NCBI GenBank assembly: GCA_036960605.1
Contig: JBALXI010000003.1
Span: 62,001-126,000, forward strand
Reading direction: 5' to 3'
DNA length: 64,000 bases
DNA from: Oleispira sp036960605
GTDB taxonomy: Bacteria; Pseudomonadota; Gammaproteobacteria; Pseudomonadales; Oceanobacteraceae
Below the pieces are notes generated by a model that made no database searches, was not told the DNA's origin, and saw only the letters and a program-made list of their open reading frames with translations. Position numbers and translations under genes: made by a program. Positions 36,533-47,156 of the stretch are shown here, piece after piece. Every line of letters begins with the position of its first letter. Position 1 is the first letter of the stretch.

Positions 36533-39500
36533 CTAGTTCAACTTTTCAACACCCTTCTTTACTAAAAAGTCACCCAAGATCAAATAACAAGCGGGTAAAA
36601 TCAACAAGCAAACAAACGTTGTAAATAAAATACCAAAACCTAAAGAGACCGCCATCGGCGTGATAAATTGTGCTTGGCGCGAGGTTTCAAATACCATCGG
36701 CGCTAAGCCACCAAAGGTCGTCAGCGTCGTTAATAAAATCGGCCGAAAGCGGCGTACACCGGCTTCAACAATCGCGTCCAAATTAGAAAGACCTTCCGCT
36801 ACTTTCTTATTGGCATAATCTACCAGAATCAAACTGTCGTTAACCACTACCCCCGCCAACGCCACGATCCCCATAATGCTCATGATCGACAAATCTTCGC
36901 CCAATATTAAATGACCTAAAATTGCCCCGACCGCCCCAAAAGGAATAATGGCCATCACTAAAATCGGCTGGCTATAACTTTTAAAGGGGATTGCCAATAA
37001 ACTATAAATTAGCAATAACGAAAAAGCACCGTAAACCATTAAGCTATTTAAGGTGTCTTTTGTATCGGCTTGGCGGCCACGGAAACCTATTTCAATATCA
37101 GGATATTTTTCCTGCAGCTGAGGAAATATATCTTCCCTTAAGACCGACATAACCCCAGGCACCATTTTCCTAGGCTCAACCTCTGCGGTAATCGTTATGA
37201 TTCTATTACCATCACGGCGACGTATCTGAGAAGGTGATATCTGCTTATTCAAATAGGCAATATCTGCCAATGGAACATAACCGCCCGCGGGAGTTTTAAT
37301 CAATAACGTCTTAATATCTGCAGCGTGCATACGCTCATTGAGAGGTAAGCGCACGAGTGCCGTTACTTCATTACTATCGCGTTGTTGGCGTAATGCGCGC
37401 GCGCCATATAAAGCATTACGCACCTGAGTTGAAACACTGCTCGCATCCAATCCTAAACTGCGACCGGCTGAATTTAATTCGATCTCCCATTGCGGCTTAC
37501 CGTTGGTATAACTGCTGGCAAGATCAACGACACCGGTTAACGTTGCCATTTCAGCAATGAGTTCCTCACTGAGCGCTAACGAATCTGAATTATTTGACCC
37601 CCTTAATTCAAGCGTCAAACCAGCGCCTCCCGAAGGGCCACCGCCACGTTCAGCATCAAAGGTTAAACTGCGAATCCCAGGAATTTCGCCAATCGCTTCA
37701 CGCCATAAGCCAACAACATCATTGGCATTGATTGGCCGTACTTCGGTAGGTACTAAACGTGCTTCGATTTCAATACTTGAATCCGTGATATCACCTTCAA
37801 TACTCAATACCAAAGGTGTTCCTTGCGCTTCAATTGGATCAGTTACTTGACGTAAAGTTTGTTCCAAATACTGTCGTACTTTTTTAGCTTCACTAAAAGG
37901 AGCATTCGCCGCCAGCTCAACTTTAGCCACAACATACTCCCCCTCTAAACGGGGAAACATGCTGAATCCCATGCGCCCACTCATAGGATAAGATAAAACA
38001 ACAATGGCAATCGCTAGAGAGACCGCAATTACTAAACTCGGTGTCTGTAAACATTTATGTAAAACAGGCTTATACGTTAGATGAATAAAATCGTGCAGTT
38101 TTTTATCGGCCGGTTTTTGAATAGAATTCATGAATCGCCCAAAGCGTCCTGGGGTATTCTTTTCTAATGCGGCTAAATGCGTTGGCAGAATAAATAAGGC
38201 TTCGATCCACGAAATTATAAAGCAACAGATAACAACAATAGGAATGGCTAAAAATAGTTTACCCATCATGCCGGGTAATGCGAGTAAAGGAAGAAATGCA
38301 ACCACATTGGTTAAAATTGCAAAAGCTAACGGTACCGAAACTTCTCTTGCGCCTATGATCGCCGCATTTAAAAACGGAATACCTTTTTGCATATGCTCAT
38401 AGATATTTTCTCCCGCAATAATCGCATCATCGACGACAATCCCCAGTGCAATAATAAATGCAAACATCGATATCATGTTGATTGATACATCAAACAAAGG
38501 AAGCAATAACAACGAACCCAAGAATGCGGTTGGAATGCCCATGGTCACCCAAAAGGCTAAACGGTATTCTAAGAATATACTTAATAAGAGCAACACAAGA
38601 ATTAAGCCGATGGTCGCATTTTTTAATAATAATCCGACTCGCTGTTGATAAGTCTCGCCATCATCATCGGTAACAATAATTTCAATGCCGAGTGGCAACT
38701 GATCACGAATAACATCCAGCTTTTCATACATAGCCTCAACCACCGTCGTCGGTGTTTGATCTTCTGCCCGATAAATTTTCAATCCAATCGCAACCTTGCC
38801 ATTATAGGTTACCGAGCGATTAGAATCAGAAAAGCCCTCTTTAATCGTCGCCACATCCGCTAGCTGCAATAGAATACCCGAAGCGTCATGGCGTAATACG
38901 ATGTCCCTAAACTGTGGTGCCCAATAGCGTCGATCATTTAAGGTCACTAAAATTTCGCCGCCTTCGGTACGAACACTCCCCGCTGATTGCTCGATGGCAT
39001 TTTTGCTAATAGTATTTGCCACCTCAGCCAAACTAAGATTATAACGTTGAAGATTCGCCTGACTGATTTCTATATGAATTTCTTCACTGGGAGTGCCTTT
39101 CAACTCAATTTTCGAAATTTCATCTGCGGTTAATAATTGTTCCTTTATTTGTTCAGCTAAGCGCTTCAGCTCTAACAAAGAAACATCGCCATAGACAGCC
39201 AGCGTCGCCACATCAATCGAGCGACTGGCTAACCGAATAACCGGTTTCTCCGTTTCGACTGGGAACGTCGTTATACGGCTTACAGCCTGCTCGATATCTT
39301 GATAGGCTTTTTGTCGATCAACACCATTACTTAGCTCAAATACCACTCTCGCACTACTGGAATTAGCGATAGAGGTTACATCTTTAATACCATCAAGAGA
39401 GGCCACTTCATTTTCAATGGGCAAAATAATACTCTGCTCCATTTCCGCCGGAGTTGCGCCTGCGTAAGCGACATCGACGATGACCGTATCGGCTTCGTAA

Positions 39501-39640
39501 CTTGGGATAAATTCCTTTTTAATGGTCAATGACATAATAAAGCCACCAATAATTAAAAACGCCATAAACAAATTAGGGGCAATACCATGGCGCGCCATCC
39601 AAGCGACAGGGCCACGATGTAAGCTGGGTTCTCGTTTCAT
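36533..39640 (-). CDS. RND efflux pump permease (tripartite operon, third gene)
   Basis: This 1035-residue HAE1-type RND transporter has 12 membrane helices and two periplasmic domains. GIVVDDAIIAGENIYEHM (TM4) carries the proton-relay Asp pair. GVVVNDSLILVDYANKK lies in the second half. Its ATG overlaps the adaptor stop by one base (TAATG). The complete set of outer-membrane factor, adaptor and pump in one operon behind a Fur-like box suggests iron-regulated export, possibly of a siderophore; the substrate is not visible from sequence. Confidence 0.92.
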   Translation of the reverse strand: MKREPSLHRGPVAWMARHGIAPNLFMAFLIIGGFIMSLTIKKEFIPSYEADTVIVDVAYAGATPAEMEQSIILPIENEVASLDGIKDVTSIANSSSARVVFELSNGVDRQKAYQDIEQAVSRITTFPVETEKPVIRLASRSIDVATLAVYGDVSLLELKRLAEQIKEQLLTADEISKIELKGTPSEEIHIEISQANLQRYNLSLAEVANTISKNAIEQSAGSVRTEGGEILVTLNDRRYWAPQFRDIVLRHDASGILLQLADVATIKEGFSDSNRSVTYNGKVAIGLKIYRAEDQTPTTVVEAMYEKLDVIRDQLPLGIEIIVTDDDGETYQQRVGLLLKNATIGLILVLLLLSIFLEYRLAFWVTMGIPTAFLGSLLLLPLFDVSINMISMFAFIIALGIVVDDAIIAGENIYEHMQKGIPFLNAAIIGAREVSVPLAFAILTNVVAFLPLLALPGMMGKLFLAIPIVVICCFIISWIEALFILPTHLAALEKNTPGRFGRFMNSIQKPADKKLHDFIHLTYKPVLHKCLQTPSLVIAVSLAIAIVVLSYPMSGRMGFSMFPRLEGEYVVAKVELAANAPFSEAKKVRQYLEQTLRQVTDPIEAQGTPLVLSIEGDITDSSIEIEARLVPTEVRPINANDVVGLWREAIGEIPGIRSLTFDAERGGGPSGGAGLTLELRGSNNSDSLALSEELIAEMATLTGVVDLASSYTNGKPQWEIELNSAGRSLGLDASSVSTQVRNALYGARALRQQRDSNEVTALVRLPLNERMHAADIKTLLIKTPAGGYVPLADIAYLNKQISPSQIRRRDGNRIITITAEVEPRKMVPGVMSVLREDIFPQLQEKYPDIEIGFRGRQADTKDTLNSLMVYGAFSLLLIYSLLAIPFKSYSQPILVMAIIPFGAVGAILGHLILGEDLSIMSIMGIVALAGVVVNDSLILVDYANKKVAEGLSNLDAIVEAGVRRFRPILLTTLTTFGGLAPMVFETSRQAQFITPMAVSLGFGILFTTFVCLLILPACYLILGDFLVKKGVEKLN

Positions 39641-40842
39641 TATTGTACCTGCTCGCGATCAGCTGAAATACGAACAGCAGTGCCTTCTGTCACCACACCT
39701 AAACTGCTATTTAGTAAACTATCGCCTTGCATAAAGCCATCCTCTATCCAGGATTTCTCTCGGCTTTGATACAAGACATTAGGCCTGCGCTTGAACAATT
39801 TATTATCATTCACTACCCATATACTGCCATCATCTTTGATGTATTTATTATCTATCACATAAGCATTAGGAATCGTTTTGGCGAATAAGAGGCAATCAAT
39901 GTAGCTGCCAATTAACAGAGTACTATTGCCAGCGTTACTATCGGTACTGGTCTCTAAAGGTTTTTTGATTGAGATCAGTACTTTCGCTTGTCGATCGATA
40001 GCATCAACTTCAATTAAGGTATGAAGAATTTCAGCTTCGCGTTGAAATGTTCCAGAGCTTATTTTAACCGGTTTAGTCATATCTAAAATGGCCAAAAATT
40101 GTTGCGGTACTTTTACCTGTAACCAAAACTCATCGGTGGCGACCAAATCAAATAAGATACTATTAGTATTCACTTGGCTGCCGCGATGAATACTCCGAGT
40201 GATAATCTGTCCATTAAAAGGCATGCGAATATTCGTTCGATCAAGCTGCAACTGTGCCAAGGCTAAGTTCGCTTGTGCCGTTTTTAAGCCCGCTTTTGCC
40301 GCGGCGATTTGAGGTTTTCTTAATACTAGGTCGTTATTTTTTAATACCGAACCCAATTGACTTTTAGCCAGTTCATACTCTTCTTTGGCTAATTGAGCTT
40401 GGCCCTTTTCTAAATCTAAAGTCGCTTGGGCTTGGATTACGGCAGCTTGCTGTTGCTGTACTTGCAACACATAATCTTGCTTTTCAATATTGGCTAGTCT
40501 GTGGTTTTTTGCCAAGGTTGCCCCGGGGATGGCCTCTTCTTCAACCTGAGAAATTCTTCCCGCTACCTGAGCACTTAGTTGCACACGTTGAGCGGCAGCG
40601 ACTTCTCCACCACCAAGCCATTCAGGGCGTAATGTCATGCGTTTAAGTTCAGTGACTTCAACCAAGCGGACTTGTTTTTTTTCTTCTCCGCGCTGCGGCT
40701 TTGGTGCTGTCATATAAATCATCGCCGCTATAATTGCACCGATTAACAAAATACCGATTATCAGAGCGCTCTTACCCAGGGGGCTATTAGCACGGTTACT
40801 ATCATCTAAACCGTTACTGTCAACATCACGACTATTACTCAT
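39640..40842 (-). CDS. RND efflux periplasmic adaptor (tripartite operon, second gene)
   Basis: This ~400-residue HlyD/AcrA-type adaptor has an N-terminal membrane anchor (SALIIGILLIGAIIAAMIY), a lipoyl domain split by an Ala/Gln-rich coiled-coil hairpin, and IRMPFNGQIITRSIHRGSQV in the second lipoyl half. I set the start at 40842 (MSNSRD, GGGAG 8 nt upstream), overlapping the stop of the preceding gene by 8 bp; in-frame ATGs at 40848 and 40857 are possible. It is coupled to both neighbours. Confidence 0.88.
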   Translation of the reverse strand: MSNSRDVDSNGLDDSNRANSPLGKSALIIGILLIGAIIAAMIYMTAPKPQRGEEKKQVRLVEVTELKRMTLRPEWLGGGEVAAAQRVQLSAQVAGRISQVEEEAIPGATLAKNHRLANIEKQDYVLQVQQQQAAVIQAQATLDLEKGQAQLAKEEYELAKSQLGSVLKNNDLVLRKPQIAAAKAGLKTAQANLALAQLQLDRTNIRMPFNGQIITRSIHRGSQVNTNSILFDLVATDEFWLQVKVPQQFLAILDMTKPVKISSGTFQREAEILHTLIEVDAIDRQAKVLISIKKPLETSTDSNAGNSTLLIGSYIDCLLFAKTIPNAYVIDNKYIKDDGSIWVVNDNKLFKRRPNVLYQSREKSWIEDGFMQGDSLLNSSLGVVTEGTAVRISADREQVQ

Positions 40843-42268
40843 GCTCATCACTCCCATCAACGGTGATTTCATCTTCACTAAATCGACCATGACTCAATGA
40901 CGTTAATAATTGAATTCGATATTGCAGCTGTTGATATTCAGCCGCCAATACCTGACGTTCAAGTTTTAATACATCTTGCTTATTATTCAACAAGGACAAA
41001 AAATCCCCAGCACCATTTTGATAACGCTGACTTAGGTATTGCTGCGTTTTATGCGCTAGCTGTAATTGCATGGCTAAACTAGCAGACAAAGAAAATTGCT
41101 GAGATTCATTGATTAATGCTTGTTCTATCTCTTGCATAGCGAGCAATAAAACTTGCTGATAATTGGCAATCGTTTCTTCGACAACGGCTTCGTTACGACG
41201 CACCTCAGCACGTAAGTTATCACCATCGATAAGAGGGACCGCTAAACCGGCAATTAAATTAGCCATCCAGTTATTCAATACATCACTTGGTTTATCAGCA
41301 GCACTGGAATACGAAGCCGATAACGTAAATCTCGGATAGCGGTTTGATTCAGCAACATTCAGCCCTGCTTGAGCCGCCATAATTTGCGCATAAGCTTGTT
41401 TTACATCAGGACGTTGTTGCAATGCCTCACTGCTTACCTGCGATATCGCCTGAGTGAAATGAGGAATTTTATATGCATTGTCAGCCATTCCAGAAGCGTC
41501 TTCAGCAAAGGAGTTCGTTATGGAAAATTGTCCTTCACCCAACCAAAGCGCTAATTGCTGTTGATAGATTGCCTGAGCCGTCTCGCTGCGAATAATATCA
41601 CTGTTAATCGATTCCAATAGCTGCTCTTGTAGCCACATATCAGACGCATTGACCTTGCCTCTCAAATATCGACCTTGAACAACGCTTAATGCATTTTTAT
41701 TACGGGCTTGCTGCTGATGTAAAAGCGCCAGCTGTTGGTTTTCTTTTAACCAGCCGTACCAAGCAATCGTCAGCTGGCTCACAACCGTATTGGTTTGGAT
41801 ATTTTTTGCCGCGCGACTGACATTAAGCTGTTGCAATGCTTGCTCGTCTAAACTGGCAATACGACCCCAAAAATCAAGTTCATAGCTGGCGTTCAAACCT
41901 AATTGAAACTGATCTTGAGTTGTACCAGATTGCTGAAGGCCATCTTGCCACTGGCGAGATTGCTGAGCGGTAAATTGTAAATCAGGTATTTTTCCACTGC
42001 CAGCCTGATCCCAGCGAGACTGACTCTGCTTTAGTCTGGCTAACGAAGCTTTTAAACTGTAATTGTTTTTTAACGCCTGACTGATAAGTGCGTTTAATTT
42101 GGGATCTGAAAAATCTAACCACCATTGCTCAGCGCTATCAATGTCACTATCAGAGGCATTATCTACTAAATCAAAACTAGGACTTAATTCGGGCGCGGGA
42201 ATTATGGGCTTAGTGCCCGTACAAGCCACTAATAAAAAAGTGAAAGTAAAAATGAAAGGCAAGCGCAC
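40835..42268 (-). CDS. Outer-membrane efflux lipoprotein (NodT/OprM type; first gene)
   Basis: This 477-residue TolC-family channel has a lipoprotein signal (FLLVAC) and two outer-membrane-efflux repeats rich in long helices (SLKASLARLKQSQSRWDQAG; RYPRFTLSASYSSA; GAGDFLSLLNNKQDVLKLERQVL, split). Start is GTG at 42268 with AAGGAAA 5-6 nt upstream. It opens a three-gene operon and lies directly downstream of a strong Fur-like box overlapping its putative -10 element. Confidence 0.9.
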   Translation of the reverse strand: MRLPFIFTFTFLLVACTGTKPIIPAPELSPSFDLVDNASDSDIDSAEQWWLDFSDPKLNALISQALKNNYSLKASLARLKQSQSRWDQAGSGKIPDLQFTAQQSRQWQDGLQQSGTTQDQFQLGLNASYELDFWGRIASLDEQALQQLNVSRAAKNIQTNTVVSQLTIAWYGWLKENQQLALLHQQQARNKNALSVVQGRYLRGKVNASDMWLQEQLLESINSDIIRSETAQAIYQQQLALWLGEGQFSITNSFAEDASGMADNAYKIPHFTQAISQVSSEALQQRPDVKQAYAQIMAAQAGLNVAESNRYPRFTLSASYSSAADKPSDVLNNWMANLIAGLAVPLIDGDNLRAEVRRNEAVVEETIANYQQVLLLAMQEIEQALINESQQFSLSASLAMQLQLAHKTQQYLSQRYQNGAGDFLSLLNNKQDVLKLERQVLAAEYQQLQYRIQLLTSLSHGRFSEDEITVDGSDEHE

Positions 42269-42277
42269 GGTATTTCC

Positions 42278-42296
42278 TTAAATGATTATTATTATC
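42278..42296 (-). promoter_or_regulatory. Fur-like box and promoter of the tripartite RND operon
   Basis: On the minus strand GATAATAATAATCATTTAA matches 15 of 19 bases of the Fur consensus. A -35-like TTGTCA with 18-bp spacing to TAATAA places the box over the -10, as expected for iron-dependent repression. Confidence 0.62.
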
Positions 42297-42395
42297 AATT
42301 CGTATTATGCTCTGACAATACCGACTAGGATACTCTTTTTACCAAAAATGAAATCTATTGACGCTTACTGACATTACTTCAAAAAAACAAACAAT

Positions 42396-42427
42396 AAAGG
42401 CCAGGCAGTGAATACTGCATGGCCTTT
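42396..42427 (-). terminator. Terminator of the tetR-mmpl-lolA-porin operon
   Basis: A stem of AAAGGCCATGCAGT with ACTGCCTGGCCTTT (minus strand, one mismatch region) is followed by a T-rich tract, 60 bp after the porin stop. Confidence 0.7.
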
Positions 42428-42486
42428 ATGATCTTCTCTCTAGCGCCTGAATTAATCAATCATAGCGATCAATTAATAGTCATCTA

Positions 42487-43767
42487 TCAATAATAATAGT
42501 TCAAGCTCAGCTGAATGTAATCATCACGTTTAAACTGATAACTTACGTTTTCATCATCATCAGACATCGGCAAAAAGATATCGACATTCAGCTTCACGCC
42601 CTCATTTACACGCGTCGCTAATTCGAGGATAAAGCTTTGCGTACCCGAACTATCAAGATCTTGACTGATGCCCATCAAAATCTCACTCGAGGCGGTATCA
42701 TTAAAGGCAATTCGACTGCCGAGGAAAGCATCATTTTGGCCCAGTGCAATAGCACCATTTTCACGCGAGTCATATTGATGCTCTGCCAATACGCCCCAAT
42801 CCCAAACGGTTTCGAAAGGACCATAAAAAGTGTATTCAATACCCCCGGTTGTTGCACTGTAATCTTCAAGACTTTGCCCCATCTGATCAAAGTCATTTTT
42901 CACCGAATCATCGTAGGTACGATAAATAGCTTCAAACTTCCACAACCAAGAATCAATGGTCGCTTGTAAATCAAAGCCTAACTGATTAATTTGCGCATAA
43001 AAAGGCGCTAGTTTAGTCGGCGCTAGATCAGTGGGTGCAGGTCCGACTTGAACAAAAGCAGAAGGCGTAAACAAAGGATCACGACTGGTACCGTTAAACC
43101 AAGACAGGCCTAGATCATAATCTTCAAGGGTATGACTCCAGCGCACAGCATAATCGACATGGGCATCTTCTTCCCCTGCTTGATACTGTGCGTTATCGGT
43201 ATCCATCGGCAGCGCCGTTCTAAAACGGCCTTCTTCACCCGGGAATGTACGCTCACGAAAGCCCGGTAGAATAAAGCTATCAACCGTACCCCAATCACGA
43301 ATAAAGGTCAGCTTAATCATTGGCTGACCCAGCTTATCCTCACCATCAGGTGCTTCCACAAAGTCGGTTTGGTTGATGATATCGACCAAGTGCTGAGATT
43401 CAGCTACGCCCCAGTAGACCTTAGATAAACCCGCTGTTATCTCCCAATCATCACCATAGGTCATCCAAGATAATTCTCGAATATCGCCGTGGCTGCGCTC
43501 ATCATCTTCACTATCGATGCGCGCATAAGGTTTAAAGACAAGCGTATGCTCGCCGTCACCTAACGACCATACCATTTCAGGTTCGACGGTTAAGCCAAAC
43601 TGGCGATCGGCTTGTTTCACATCGCCATTATCAAACTGGCCTTTTTCGAAATGTTCGCGCCATTCAGCACCCACATAACCACTTAGCTCAAAGTCAGCGG
43701 CTTGAGCCACATTCGCAGCCACACTTATTGTCAATGCAGCACCGACTAATATTATTTTTTTGTTCAT
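42487..43767 (-). CDS. Outer-membrane barrel protein (DUF1302-like/porin) of the MMPL operon
   Basis: This 426-residue protein has a signal peptide (ANVAQAADF) and a barrel-like composition ending in LNYYY. Segments such as WEITAGLSKVYWGVAESQHLVDIINQTDF and GFRERTFPGEEGRFR recall outer-membrane proteins that accompany MMPL transporters and LolA-like proteins. It is the last gene of an apparent four-gene operon. A role in moving a lipid or hydrophobic compound across the outer membrane is inferred from context only. Confidence 0.75.
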   Translation of the reverse strand: MNKKIILVGAALTISVAANVAQAADFELSGYVGAEWREHFEKGQFDNGDVKQADRQFGLTVEPEMVWSLGDGEHTLVFKPYARIDSEDDERSHGDIRELSWMTYGDDWEITAGLSKVYWGVAESQHLVDIINQTDFVEAPDGEDKLGQPMIKLTFIRDWGTVDSFILPGFRERTFPGEEGRFRTALPMDTDNAQYQAGEEDAHVDYAVRWSHTLEDYDLGLSWFNGTSRDPLFTPSAFVQVGPAPTDLAPTKLAPFYAQINQLGFDLQATIDSWLWKFEAIYRTYDDSVKNDFDQMGQSLEDYSATTGGIEYTFYGPFETVWDWGVLAEHQYDSRENGAIALGQNDAFLGSRIAFNDTASSEILMGISQDLDSSGTQSFILELATRVNEGVKLNVDIFLPMSDDDENVSYQFKRDDYIQLSLNYYY

Positions 43768-43861
43768 CAGAAACCTACTTAATACTCTATAAAACGTATT
43801 CGCTACCGATAAAAATAAAGCAGCCGAAGCTGCTTATATTAATTAATAATTTATCGCTAAA

Positions 43862-44677
43862 TTAACGGGCGCGCTTTAACGTTGCTTTACTAAAATCAGA
43901 CTCTTTTAAGCCTGTTTTAAACGCTAACGTCGCGGTATTCAATTCAGTACTTTTCTTAGTCTGATGATTAATCATATCCATTTGCATTGGACGCCAGTAC
44001 TTATCTAAATACAACTTATAGTCAGTAAACGTTAATGTCTTCAATAATGATTTTTTACGATCATAAAAATCAACTTTCTGACCACGGAAATGCTCTTTAT
44101 CTAACCAAGCAACCTGACGAGTATAACCTGAGTTTTTATCCGTTGGGATTTGCTCAACTTTATAACAATCTACGCCATTGATTTGCTCTTCTGCTAAGAA
44201 TTTAAAAGTATACTTTTCAATTTCAAATGAGCTTAAGTCTTCGTAAGCAAACTCACTGCCCATAAAAGGACCGGACTTATTACGAGAAGAGATACGCTTT
44301 ACACGCTTAAGTGCTGGTAAATACAGCCATTGGTCATCCGACTTTTCGACATGAGAAAAGTTCAAGAATGCGGTTCCTTTCACATCTTTTGGCTTATCAA
44401 AAATTGTTAAACCTTTATCACCATCATCAGAGACTTCAAACGATTTCATGCGCATTTCACGGATGCTTTCTTCACCTTGGGCATTACGTAACGTCATGGT
44501 CACGGCCGACGCAGAGTCGCCCCAACCAATGTCACGGGCCTTACGCTCTTTGGCAATCGCCAAGCCTTGCTCATCGGCAGACAAGCCCGCTAAAGAAAAT
44601 TCAGCGTGTGCGCTCATGCCCGCTACTAATGCAACTGAGGTTGCAAGAGTCGCTGTTAATTTTTTAAATGCATTCAT
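43862..44677 (-). CDS. LolA-like outer-membrane lipoprotein-sorting family protein
   Basis: This 271-residue periplasmic protein has a signal peptide (MSAHAEF) and the LolA-like fold signature of the family found with MMPL pumps: DEQGLAIAKERKARDIGWGD, WLYLPALKRVKRISSRNKSGPFMGSEFAYEDLS (split), and YKVEQIPTDKNSGYTRQVAWLD. These proteins are thought to carry a lipid-like molecule between inner-membrane transporter and outer membrane; they are not the true LolA. GGAGCAC lies before the ATG. Confidence 0.88.
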   Translation of the reverse strand: MNAFKKLTATLATSVALVAGMSAHAEFSLAGLSADEQGLAIAKERKARDIGWGDSASAVTMTLRNAQGEESIREMRMKSFEVSDDGDKGLTIFDKPKDVKGTAFLNFSHVEKSDDQWLYLPALKRVKRISSRNKSGPFMGSEFAYEDLSSFEIEKYTFKFLAEEQINGVDCYKVEQIPTDKNSGYTRQVAWLDKEHFRGQKVDFYDRKKSLLKTLTFTDYKLYLDKYWRPMQMDMINHQTKKSTELNTATLAFKTGLKESDFSKATLKRAR

Positions 44678-44706
44678 AATAGTGCTCCTTATTTTAAACT
44701 TTATTT

Positions 44707-47070
44707 TTATACGTTGTTCTTCGCTAGCTCAGATTCAGTCGGCAATACATCATTTGCTGCACGGCCTACGGTGCTGATACCCGCGTTATCGTTTTCACGT
44801 CTATCTGCCAGTAATAAAAAGGCCGGCAGGAATAAGAAATCAACCACTAAAGCAACAAAAATAATGATCGCCGTTGCCATACCCATATCAGAATTCATTC
44901 TGAAAGCTGAGAAGGTTAATAACGAAAAGCCAGTACACAATACCAAGGTAGTAATCGTCATTGCACGACCTACACTTGAAAACGCATAACGAATGCCTTC
45001 TTCAGCATTACGTCCATCATTGCGGGCACGCTGATATTTACTTAAGAAGTGTACGGTATCATCAACAATAATACCGAGTGTCATTGAGACAACAATCGAC
45101 AACCCTAGGTTAATTTCACCCGATATTAATGCCCAAATGCCAAAGCCGACTGCCGCAGGACCAATATTAGGAATTAAGCTGATCATCCCCAAACGGAATG
45201 AGCGTAAAGCAAAGATCAATAAGATTGAAATCAAGAACATGGCCGCAATCATACTAATGATCATACTGTCCATATTCGTCTCACCGATATGCGAGAACAT
45301 CAGGGTTGGGCTGGAAGCAGTCATACGCACTTGCGGTGCATTCGTTGCAAACCATTCAATGGCACGCAGCTCCATGGCAACATATTCTTTACTGCCCAAG
45401 TTTTTCAATGTGCTAACAATACGCGTCGAAGACTTATCAATATTTAATTGGTTATTTAGATCCAAACCATAAGGTAAAGACATTTCATACATCAATAAAT
45501 ATTGAGCGGTTAATTCACGCTCTTCTGGCAAACGATAAAACGCTTCGTCATCACCATTCATGCTCATATTTAAGCGTTTTAGCGTATCTGAAATGGTTGC
45601 TACGTGGTCCGTCTCTGGTTGAGCGCGTAACCAATCACTAAAGCCTGAAATAACCTTGACGAATTCTGGGTTATTAATACCGTTTTCTTCACCACTGTAA
45701 AGACCCCAGCTGATGCTCGACATACCAGATATAGTTTCTTCTTGCTTATCAACTGACTGACGGAATTCCGTAGACTGATCAAAGTACTTAGTCGCTTCAT
45801 CATTAATTTCGTTTAACGGCACTAAGCACGCAAAAAACAACATAACGGCCGCACTAACAGGCAAGACCACTTTATTATGTTTAATAACCCAATCCGCTAA
45901 TTTTTCCATGCCACCATGGTGCTCTGGCGCCACTTTAACGCGCATTGGAATAACAATCATAAGAGCAGGCAATAACGTAACCGATAAGAAAAAGGCAATC
46001 ATCACACCCATCGCACTCATCTCACCAAAATCAGCTAATACTGGGGATTCAGAAAACATCAGTGTTAAGAAACCAATCGCGGTGGTTGCACTGGTAATGA
46101 AAACCGGCATTAAGTTTAAGTCCATCGCAAATGCGACGGCTTCTTTACGCGTCTTTCCTTGGCGCATGCCAAATTGAGCCGAGGCCACTAAGTGAACACA
46201 ATCCGCAACCGCCAAAGTCATCACAACAATCGGTACATTAATCGTGCCTGTCGATAAGAAATAGCCAAACCAACCGCCCGTCCCCATCGTTGCAGTAATG
46301 GTTAAGAAAATAACAACCATGGTCATCAACATAGCCGTTAAGCTGCGTAGCAACAGGGTCAGCATAAATATGATTAATAAAAACATGCCGGGCACTAACG
46401 TGCTCATGTCTTTTTGACCTTCCGTGGCAAAACTGTAATTCATCAGAATCACGCCAGTATGGTAAAAATCAGCGCTTTGATATTTTTCAGAGAAAGAATC
46501 GGTTAACTGTTTAGCGAATTCTGTTATTTGAATGACTTCAGCCGTATTATTTTCTTGGTCTGGTAACTGAATGGTGATGTTCACCACTGCCACCTTGCCA
46601 TCTGGGGATACAAGACTATTAACTAAGTTAGGCTCTACCGTTGAAATAGCTTGTGTACGACTGACAGATTCTGGATTAATTAAATCTAATTCTAAAATCA
46701 AATCCTCTACAATCAAATCATCCTCTTCGGCCCAAGTATGTTGATAGTTAGTAATAGAATCAACACGACTTGAAAACGGCGTCTGCCAAGCTTCATCGGT
46801 AAGCTCTTTCAATTGCGCCATCATCGCTTCAGTGAAAACAGTGCCTTCTTTTGGCACAACAATGATCGATACGTTGTCGTTTTTATTGAAAACACGCTGC
46901 ATTTCTTCATGGGCAACTAATTGCGGAAATTCTTTATCAAAGAAAACCTTATAGTCCCCTCTGAAATAAAGATTTTTACCACCGTAAGAAGCCGCAACCG
47001 CAATCGCTACCACTAGTAGGATTGTTAACCACGGATGACGGATGATGCCGTTAAGCCAAGTTTGTCTCAT
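44707..47070 (-). CDS. MMPL/RND family transporter (HAE3-like)
   Basis: This 787-residue inner-membrane transporter has 12 predicted helices in two halves, each with an ~200-residue periplasmic domain after TM1 and TM7. VPIVVMTLAVADCVHLVASA and LGIIVDDTVHFLSKYQRARND are the MMPL TM4/TM10 motifs (D-x-V-H). Relatives export lipids, hopanoids or other hydrophobic molecules. AAGGAAGGTATAC precedes the ATG. It is downstream of tetR and upstream of the LolA-like gene in the same operon. Confidence 0.9.
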   Translation of the reverse strand: MRQTWLNGIIRHPWLTILLVVAIAVAASYGGKNLYFRGDYKVFFDKEFPQLVAHEEMQRVFNKNDNVSIIVVPKEGTVFTEAMMAQLKELTDEAWQTPFSSRVDSITNYQHTWAEEDDLIVEDLILELDLINPESVSRTQAISTVEPNLVNSLVSPDGKVAVVNITIQLPDQENNTAEVIQITEFAKQLTDSFSEKYQSADFYHTGVILMNYSFATEGQKDMSTLVPGMFLLIIFMLTLLLRSLTAMLMTMVVIFLTITATMGTGGWFGYFLSTGTINVPIVVMTLAVADCVHLVASAQFGMRQGKTRKEAVAFAMDLNLMPVFITSATTAIGFLTLMFSESPVLADFGEMSAMGVMIAFFLSVTLLPALMIVIPMRVKVAPEHHGGMEKLADWVIKHNKVVLPVSAAVMLFFACLVPLNEINDEATKYFDQSTEFRQSVDKQEETISGMSSISWGLYSGEENGINNPEFVKVISGFSDWLRAQPETDHVATISDTLKRLNMSMNGDDEAFYRLPEERELTAQYLLMYEMSLPYGLDLNNQLNIDKSSTRIVSTLKNLGSKEYVAMELRAIEWFATNAPQVRMTASSPTLMFSHIGETNMDSMIISMIAAMFLISILLIFALRSFRLGMISLIPNIGPAAVGFGIWALISGEINLGLSIVVSMTLGIIVDDTVHFLSKYQRARNDGRNAEEGIRYAFSSVGRAMTITTLVLCTGFSLLTFSAFRMNSDMGMATAIIIFVALVVDFLFLPAFLLLADRRENDNAGISTVGRAANDVLPTESELAKNNV

Positions 47071-47156
47071 GTATACCTTCCTTTGCTTTATTATGCTTAT
47101 ATAAGTTGGGTCTTGCGATCGATCTAATTATTATGGTTTTGCTTCTTATTCAGACG

